Assembly: GCA_045837725.1 (NCBI GenBank)
Contig: JBEWZL010000096.1
Location: 89,504-153,503, forward strand
Direction of reading: 5' to 3'
DNA: 64,000 nt
Source: Vermamoeba vermiformis
Taxonomy: Eukaryota > Tubulinea > Echinamoebida
The notes under the pieces are model-generated. The model made no database searches, had not been told where the DNA came from, and worked only from the letters and a program-made list of their open reading frames with translations. Shown one piece after another: positions 47,801-64,000 of the stretch (position 1 is its first letter; every line of letters begins with the position of its first letter). The position numbers and the translations under genes were made by a program.

Positions 47801-48342
47801 AGGGTAATTATTTAGATTTAATTTCCATTTTAAGAGGGTTTTTTGTACTGACGGATCTATTGCAGTACTCAAAGTTTTTGCAATACTTAAGCTTTTCACT
47901 GGATCACTATGGCATTGATACTACTGTAGTCAATTCGTGAGTCCTAACAAATTTATGCCAAAGGAATCAAGTCTAATTCTTTCACAGATTTTCCGAGGAT
48001 TTGCCACCAGACAACCAAGGCAACATCAAAAAGTTTAAACAAGCAAACACAGGAATATTATTAATAGCCTTGGACCCCAAAATACTATCGGGACTTCATT
48101 TCAAAGACGTGGACTACATCGTATTGTTGGATCTGCTCAGTGAATTGCCATCGAGAGAAGACAGTTACGTCAAATTAGCATTAGGACGTGTCACTAGCAT
48201 TGGCACTGAACCACGTGACATTAAGCGAGTGAGATTTATTGTTAGCAATAGCATGGATGAAACTTGGTACGAGTCGCCGGAAGAAGTTAACGGTAACACT
48301 ACTTGGGTGGTCAACAAAGTCATGGAAAGTTTCAGAAATTAA
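44891..48342 (+). CDS. F-box / SNF2-type helicase fusion with degenerate motif VI
   Basis: About 800 residues in some 15 exons, all in frame; ATG at 44891, TAA at 48340-48342. The basic N-terminus (KDRRKRKRK) looks like a nuclear signal. The F-box follows: 'VPTEILLEIFKYLGPTDL'. SNF2 motifs: I (Walker A) 'GGILADDFGLGKTIS', Ia/II region 'VICPSTLIDQW', Walker B 'RRIILDESHLLF', III 'WCLSATPF'. In the second RecA lobe, 'KCIMFSRYSKFLQYL' and 'LKFDVDYIVLL'-like strands are seen, but the usual 'Q..GR..RIGQ' has become 'VKLALGRVTSIGT', so the two arginine fingers are altered. Plants have F-box-SNF2 proteins of this layout. Probably binds nucleosomes or DNA and an SCF complex; remodelling activity is doubtful. 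Confidence 0.75.
45829..45840. repeat. TGACACGTGTCA palindrome, intronic copy 5
   Basis: Exact palindrome in an intron of the F-box/SNF2 gene; a partial copy (TTGACACGTGA) lies 22 bp upstream. Confidence 0.9.
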
Positions 48343-48564
48343 TTAAAGCATGTATATAAAGAGTTTTTGCAAACCACTTTACTGGCGAAGAATAATATGC
48401 AATACAAAAAGGTTAAAATTTTGTTGTCAACGGATCCGATTCGAATTGCAACTCTTTATTAGAGATCGTACGCTATTACGTATATTATACATGAGGTCTA
48501 TAGACTATTTGATGCGTTCAAGTTGTTCTTTGAAAGTTTGATCATCAACAAAACTGAGTGTCAC

Positions 48565-50682
48565 TCAATCAATGACAGCCAATAATTCTCCGAATTGAAT
48601 CTTATTGTTGGGACCGACGCGAGCAAAGACGTACCAATACTTTGATAGATCTAATAATTTCTTAGCCATAGTATCATCTCGTTGAAGCACATTTTGCTTT
48701 GGTGAGCAGATCCAGCAATTTCCTTCATATTCGAAAACTCCTAATGTCCGATATCAATAACGACATATTTGGTATTTTCAATTTATAAGACGTACCTATG
48801 TAATGGAAATCGCAATTGAAAATAGCGGTGAACATTGGATGATTACTATCAGAGGTGGGCCACGAACACAGCTCGTTCAGCATTGGATCCGTGCACGGCC
48901 AGAAGACAACTCGTTCAGTTCTAATATCGATTATAGTGCCCATGCATTGTGTCAGGAAGAGATTCATTGAACGACCTATGAATTACGATTTGAATTAGTT
49001 TTCATGAAAATTAAATTTTTAACCCCGTTCGTTTACAAAAATCTACCTTCTTCATCAGATTTGAACATGTTTAAGTAGTCCTTGTTAATTATGACCGCGT
49101 TGTCATTGAACTCGCCAATAACATCGAGTTTCATTTTTTCTACGTAGAATAACTCTCGTTCTGTGTATTTTTCTTGCTCGCGTTTGATAAATTTCATCAA
49201 ATGGGGCGATTTTTGAATAATTTCCTTTTTTGTATAAATCTCTGTGCCTTGAGTCAACCAAAAGGTTTGAGCCAAATGAAAAGCAATTAACTTCCAATCA
49301 TCTTTGTCCAAATGATCGCCTAACTTTGTCAAATCAATGTCTTGCAGCACATCCGCTCGTTTTTTCAAACTTGTGGAATTCAACGCTTCAATAACTTTTT
49401 CACGAATCGATTCTATTCGTCTCAGCGTGATCAAACTAAGTAATACTCGGTAATCAGTTTCGGTTGCAATGAGAATAATAAAAATGATAAGTCACTTACA
49501 TAACGCGAATGCAAACAGAAGTTCGTGTGATAACTGAACGAGGAAGTTTTCGCTTAATTGGCAAGGGATATTTCTTATAAAAAAACAAACAAAAATTAAT
49601 ATCATAATTAGTAAGACCTTGAAGAAGAATAACTTTGAAGAATAAAGATTGTCGGATAGTAAGAATAGCCTACTTAGGTTTACGTACTTGTTCATGAAGC
49701 GGATAAGTTGCCAATAACGCATTATTGACTTCATCAGGAATTCCTCGGTGACAATCTTTCACGACACCAGCAGTGGTATCAATAGTAAATATATTCCGAT
49801 CTTCATCGCCACTGCCACGTTCAAAATTCAAAATCGTTTCGTTGTCTGGCATCTTGGCGAACTGATAAAGAACATCTACATCTCGCGAATCTTGAGATCC
49901 ATGTCTAAAAAAGGCAATGTATTCTTTTTCTTTTGTAGTATTGTTATTATTGTCGTTATTTTGCTGATCAATAATCTTCTTCCAGTCCATCAACGATGAC
50001 ACTCGGAGAACGTCTCCGAAATCGGTCGACTTGTTGTACGATGTATTTACTATCACTGGCTTCCAGCCCACTTATTTAATAACAAGATTTAATGCGATGT
50101 ATAAGATTAATGTTATTTGCTCGAGACTTGCCTGCAGATCCAAAGGTTTGTGTGTCGAGGAAATAATCTCCTTTCAATAGCGTTTTATCCTACGGATATC
50201 AAGTGTTAGCTTTATGTATAAATAGGGAGAATGTAAATTACTTTGATCACGATAATCCGCTCGATCCAGTCAGCGCCAAGTTTAGTTCCGATCCATTCCA
50301 CTTTTTCACCGATAAGATTGTGGTTCATTACAATTTTAATATCTAGACCGTATGACTTCATTTGATGTAGGGCATTGAGGGCGTTAGGAAACGGATTAAC
50401 GTTGGAAATTAAGCCTTTCTGAGAAAGAAATTCGAAAATAAATTACCTGACACTCCTCATGTAATTAATAATGTTATTTACCTCCAAATATATTTTTTCT
50501 AATTTTTGCTGCAATTTACTGGGCAATTGACTCGCTATTTCAAAGTTTGGACGCGAATCTGGTTCTTCGAGCTCTCGTGTTTGATTAGGAAAGTATTCTC
50601 GTAGTTTATCGCATGCTGATTTATCAATATTGGCTATTAGTCTTTCAAAGTCAATAAAAACGATGGGCTGTTGTGCTTCCAT
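48565..50682 (-). CDS. 5'-nucleotidase-like HAD domain fused to a nucleotidyltransferase
   Basis: About 530 residues in eight or so exons; ATG at 50680-50682, TGA at 48565-48567. The N-terminal part resembles deoxyribonucleotidases (NT5C): 'PIVFIDFERLIANID' at the motif-I position, 'NPFPNALNALHQMKSYGLDIKIVMN', 'EWIGTKLGADWIERIIVIKDKTLLKGDYFLDT'. Motif I has lost the usual DMDG, so activity is unlikely. After residue 190 a nucleotidyltransferase motif appears: 'FFRHGSQDSRDVDVLYQF' (GS...DVD), then 'DEVNNALLATYPLHEQ', 'KYPLPIKRKLPRSV', 'LIAFHLAQTFWLTQGTEIYTKKEI'. The fused order is unusual. The C-terminus has a hydrophobic small domain of unknown role. What it adds nucleotides to is unknown. 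Confidence 0.6.
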
Positions 50683-50791
50683 TTTGCAAGGATGCGATCT
50701 GACACTTTAAAAATATCGAGCACGATCTAACGAGCGACTGTTTAACTTAAAGTTGAATATAAGATCGATTATTTACAATATTACATTAATA

Positions 50792-52524
50792 TTATACAGT
50801 ATTTTCGATTAAAACTGAATCGTCTTCAGTTTTTTCTTTGACACCAGCCCACAACTTGTGCAATTCTTTGCGAGAATTTGCAATGACGATCAACGTGATT
50901 AAAGTAGTGGGTACTAAATATAGCAGGGCTGGTTGGGCGATGTGATACACAAAGGCGAAGACAATGGCCATGAACAGACCAGCCGCGTAACCCCACATAC
51001 TGTAGTAGAAGTAGCCCTTTGGCTGCGATGAATTTTGATCTATTTTTAGTGCGTACGCAATTAAGAACCCGGGAACTACCTAAAAATATACTTAGGGTTA
51101 ATATATAACTCATTCATATCGTATCGCAATTGACTCAAAAGCAGATCTCGCACAACTTTTTCATCGTAAAAATGTACAAAATTTAGCTGCTAATTTCGTG
51201 GAATAATATAATGAATATTTTCCTATTTAAAGTGCTAATAAACTAAATTTGTAATATTTTTTTAAAGCTGATTGGCTTACGATGTCTCCAAGACCCAACA
51301 TGTGATGCCAATAAATTAGTTTCATCGGTAACTGCAGCTCAGGTACCACGCCTTGAATGTTCAACGACTGCGCGACAGTATTGATCGGATTGACTGTTGG
51401 TTTAGTCGCTACTGTCACCATCACATTGTCACCGAACAAGTACGGCGAGATGAACACCCAGAAGATGTCGTAGAAGAATAGGCAGACTAAGATTATAGTA
51501 GCCACTTTGATGTTTGGCAACTTAATGAAGCTATGCAAATAAAAATAGAGATTAATTTGGGAAATTTTAAACGAGATCTGGATGTGACATCCAATTTTTA
51601 GCCTGAGAGACATTATGCAATACGAGACGCCCATAACTAATTTAATACGATTAAATATTGAAATATAAGCGTACTGATGCTACATACTGTTGTTTAGTAT
51701 CCAGTGGCCTGTAATTAACCACAAAAACAATCCGCTGAAAGCTAGAGGCACAATGATCAAATAAATTGCAGTTGTTTTACCACATAAAGGCAGTCTATAT
51801 AACGGTAATGATTAATAATGCGTTTCAATTATATTCAAGTCGTTTGGAGGAAATTTAGGTTTGACAGATTTTGAAATCTGATCTGGATCACCCCTTACGT
51901 TATTTCGCGAGAAGCTAGCGAGGGAAAATATCGTTCTAACACAGGGTATAATACGAATGCCATGCTAGTGATGGAAGTGAAGAGCGTCATGACCAAAATC
52001 AAAAATGAAAACGTGCCGAAGAAATAAAATAGGCACAACATCATAATAGACGCTACTATCGGGTATATTATAGCCTTCTTATCCGTAATAACGAGCTCTG
52101 TAATAAATAAAAAGTTATTATTTTGTTTTTACACGGAAATTCGTAACGGATGGCAAGAGAGAATTTCACAAAAATGAAGTAAAGTATCGAATAATTTATA
52201 CAGCAATATAATATTGGTATATTAAATGTAAATAATGACATAATAAAGGTTAATATGCAATGGTAATACTGCCTACGTCGTCCAAAATTTTTACCTTCAT
52301 ACTCGGGCTGAGACTTTAATACACGTTCATAAATTATAGAATATTTGCTTCCCAAATATACAGTGCCTACTGCAGTGGCATAAATACATAGCGAGGGTAA
52401 ACTGAACAGATCAGCCCTTGAAAAAATACCAAACATTAGAAAAAAAGTTCTTGATGGCTGAGAGACGGAGAAAGGAAAATATTATATTGATTACATACCA
52501 ACCAGACGTTTGAGTTTCGGCCAT
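50792..52524 (-). CDS. Signal peptide peptidase-like intramembrane aspartyl protease
   Basis: About 390 residues in eight exons. I chose ATG at 52522-52524 (MAETQTSG); the open frame runs further upstream but has no earlier ATG. The family catalytic pair is visible: 'LFFYDIFWVF' (YD motif) and 'YWHHMLGLGDIVVPGF' (GLGD motif split by an intron), followed by the conserved 'QPALLYLVP' (PAL) element. Multiple hydrophobic helices precede and follow. SPP/SPPL enzymes cut type II membrane segments and signal-peptide remnants in the ER/endosomal membrane. The C-terminal tail is short and polar, without a KKXX signal. Confidence 0.85.
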
Positions 52525-52622
52525 AGCGGACTGTGTTCTCTCGTCTAAAATTAGGCTAATAATAATTTTCCAATTTTCGCTCAAAACTTCATTGCACAGT
52601 TTCAGATCCTCTCTCAACCACT

Positions 52623-61286
<8,664 letters not shown>

Positions 61287-61389
61287 AAGTAACTACAATA
61301 CGTTTATATTTTGCAAGACATGTCATTAAAATCTTCGTCTGGGGGATATTTTTTTCGCTGTGTTAAAATCATATTCTGTTACTTGCACA

Positions 61390-64000
61390 TTAAGTTGTTT
61401 CAGCTTCTGTACACAGAATCTCATCCAAGCCAGCACTGAAATCTTTCAGGTTTGATTGATTGATGTAAATTCGAACAGTTTTCTCATCAATGACATCCTT
61501 TTGATACTTGTGAGCATTTGGCATGGTGACATGAAGCATTAAGGTGTGAGTGGGCAATCCAATTTGGTCAAAGACTCTCTTTGCACTGATTGGCTTGAGA
61601 ACTTTGCAGAGATCTAAATTTTCTTTCTTTGCCTTGGCTTCATCTTCTTTTGTTAACTGTGCGTAGAAATAAGTTCGGGTTCTTGCTTGTACTTGTTTTT
61701 GTCATGTTCTTTCTTGAACTCTGACATATTGAGTGTTGGTGTAAAAGTTAATGACACTAGCACCAAGACTTCATTTCCATCAGCAGTTTCTGCATAATGT
61801 CAATAACAATCAAAAGTAACTATAGCTACTCACTGCAAAATCCAACAAGATCTGGTCCCATGCTCACTGATGGTCGTAGTAGAACAGTTGTTGGTCTTGC
61901 AAACATAAACAGCAGATCCATGGCAACACTTTCTGATTCCTGGTACTTAGCTCCAATCTCCAATAATAATTCAATGTCTTCGTCAGGAATTAGCACATTT
62001 GGATAATTATGGAATAATTTCATGCCAATCAAATCAGCGAAGCCCTGTTTGCAGGGCAACATCATTTCTATCTTTTGCAGCTATTTTGGTCAGTTCCACA
62101 AGCTTGTTCATAGCATGCTGGAGTTCTGAAATGGAGTTTCCATAATCAACATTGTCCCAAGTTACTTTCAAATTCTTGCACCAGGTAATGCCTTCAGAGT
62201 GTTTAGACAAGAAAACATAAAATTTTGGGGCCATCTAAAAGCAGGATAGTTATTTTTCAAGAATTTGCAGCACCATTAAGAAGCTTACCATAAATATTCC
62301 AAAAGTGAATTCCCAACATGCACTCAGAACAGCTGCTCCCTTCTTTTGTGACAAAGAGTTCAATGCTTTTTGTGGAAAGTAGTTTCCTAACATGTTGATG
62401 ACAAAAGGCACAAGCTGAGGTTCTTTGATGGAATAGATGTACCTGTATGCCATTATTTTGTCTTTAAATAACAGTGAGCATAAGTCAAATGATGTTAAAA
62501 GGTGACGTACCAGGATTGGGAACTTTATAAAAATAGAGAAATCCTGTTTCTTCAGGTGCAAATCCATAGTGTCGTGTTAAATACTCAGCCTCCCAAGACA
62601 AAGCTTCACCAGACAGAAAAGCCATTAACACTGTTAAAATGTGCTCTGGAACTAATACAAGTGAATAATGCAGATTACAGTGTAGTGTACTTACAACTGA
62701 TGGCAGGACTTACCAGCCCTCCACCCCTTGGCCCCATCTGATATCTTTTAATCACTCTCTTCCACTGATCATAAATATTTTGTTCCAAATCAGCTAACAA
62801 TTGATTAAGAGCTGTAACAAAGACTTTGTTCTTTTGTTCAACATTTGTCATATCTGCATGTGATCTAGATGCAGCCATATATAGAAAGCGCAAATATGCA
62901 AATACATAACGTAATCTGCCTTGCAGCTTGGATCTTGCCAACTGCAAGTTCTCTTCTGAGATACCATCCAAATTAATCCATTCTGATAGATGACTGATGG
63001 CTTCATCAGGTGTGACATAGGGATATGCCTCTTGAACCTCACTCAATTTGAATAGAGAGCTTCCTTTGCCACCATGTGAGCTTGTTGGCTTTTCAAATTG
63101 TGACACTCTTGTTCCAGCAACCAATGCTAATGCTCGTTGTGGTAACGACTGAACAATCAGCATATTAAGTAGGTTGCTATTATGTAATTGTTAGTCTTTA
63201 AAAATGTTTCTGAGAGCTTACTTTGCATGTGCTGTAGCTCCTTCACCAGAAACTAAGTGCTCTTCAAAACATGTTTGAATGACAGGTGCCTCATCAACAG
63301 CAAACCAGACATTTGGAAATTGTTCACAGTAGACAGCCATTAGATAGGAGAGTGCCTTGCTTATTTCAATCCAACTATGTCTGCTTTGCATGTCCCTGCA
63401 AAAATTGGTTAAGAAACATAACCACTGGTAATCAACAACATACCTAAGGGCATAAAATGCCTTATTCTGCAATGAAGATAGTACCTGCTGCCCATTGTTA
63501 CTGTTGGTCCACCAAATCCATTGCTCAGGTGTCAAGTCAGGATATTTGTTTTGCATGGCCTCAAGTAGCATCAAGCGACAAAGCCAAAAAGTTTGGCAAT
63601 AGGCACGACAAAAGACCGTCTTTTCCTCCTTGTCTTCAGTTTTGGGCATGTCAATTCTTAAACTTCGATGAAACTCTTTAAAGCACGTGTCAACCTGTCA
63701 AGTTTGCAAAAGTTGATTAGATCTAATTATTTAATAATCGAAGTTTGTTGCTTACGTAGTCCTTGCTCTCCCTATTCTCCTGCTCAATATCGCATTGGAC
63801 GTAAAATAAAAAAGCATGCCGACCAATAGCGTTCAAAATTGTGCCTATTTTCGTCGTTAAAAAACAATTGCTCGTAGCCATGTTACACGCACCTGTTTTA
63901 CCAGCGCCCGACACCGCACGGACTAAATACAGGTTCGCTGTTTTTTGGTGGGCAGCAGCTTCTGTTTGAAACCACGAGTAGACTGGATCAGCAACTTGCC
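61390..64000 (-). CDS. P-loop NTPase, Crinkler/RHS-like (5' end outside window)
   Basis: Runs off the right edge; only its C-terminal part is here, ending TAA at 61390-61392. The P-loop is 'LYLVRAVSGAGKTGA' near 63890-63945, followed by a strand 'HAFLFYVQCDIEQ'. Later exons carry 'NVWFAVDEAPVIQTCF', a Walker B-like strand with DE, 'LALVAGTRVSQF' and 'SKLQGRLRYVFAYLRFL'. This order of motifs resembles the NTPase domains of Crinkler (CRN) and retrotransposon-hot-spot proteins, but I cannot confirm the family. The C-terminal half, 61390-62580, is of unknown fold. Two frame changes are seen near 62040 and 61670. The body is strongly depleted in CpG, unlike every neighbour. Confidence 0.5.

Overview
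The window reads as nuclear DNA of a free-living, probably amoeboid, microbial eukaryote. Genes are packed a few hundred bases apart on both strands. They are cut by many short GT-AG introns (mostly about 45-150 bp, with AT-rich interiors). The protein set is typical of protist genomes: many F-box proteins, RasGAP and RhoGEF regulators, MORN repeats, a giant BEACH protein, a CLU/LRR protein and an RBR ubiquitin ligase. I see no bacterial operons or Shine-Dalgarno sites. I cannot name the species; Amoebozoa or Heterolobosea are guesses from gene content only.

Layout. 1-149: end of a gluconokinase. 301-5512: CLU-domain/LRR protein. 5787-6069: small acidic protein. 6070-17815: a segment bounded by the two complementary halves of one GH32 (invertase-type) gene. 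The 5' half lies on the minus strand at the left edge and the 3' half on the plus strand at the right edge. Between them are an F-box gene, two tandem F-box/RasGAP genes around an FG-GAP surface protein, and an RBR ligase. 18069-20037: SLC45/sucrose-carrier-like transporter. 20404-22147: third F-box/RasGAP gene. 22379-24927: unknown protein with a PD-(D/E)XK-like motif. 25331-29875: EVH1-DH-PH-MORN regulator. 30249-32324: MFSD2/GPH-type carrier. 32529-35204: UTP6. 35446-36215: EF-hand protein. 36498-37072: DUF4286-type protein. 37182-38292: secreted DsbA-like protein. 38449-44584: two tandem F-box paralogues. 44891-48342: F-box/SNF2 protein. 48565-50682: nucleotidase-like/nucleotidyltransferase fusion. 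50792-52524: signal peptide peptidase-like protease. 52623-61286: BEACH/WD40 giant. 61390-64000: P-loop NTPase gene (5' end outside the window), strikingly poor in CpG.

Themes. Seven genes begin with or contain an F-box-like motif, several fused to a signalling or chromatin module (RasGAP three times, SNF2 once). This suggests a local expansion of substrate adaptors for ubiquitin ligases. The invertase halves and the adjacent sugar-carrier gene look like a former sucrose-use pair broken by an inversion of about 10.5 kb. Two short words recur far more often than expected outside coding exons: the palindrome TGACACGTGTCA and GATC(A/T)GATC. Several genes, including otherwise clean long ones, have a single-nucleotide frame discontinuity, nearly always equivalent to one extra base; assembly insertions, decay of duplicates and +1 frameshifting all remain possible. 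All exon boundaries are read by eye.
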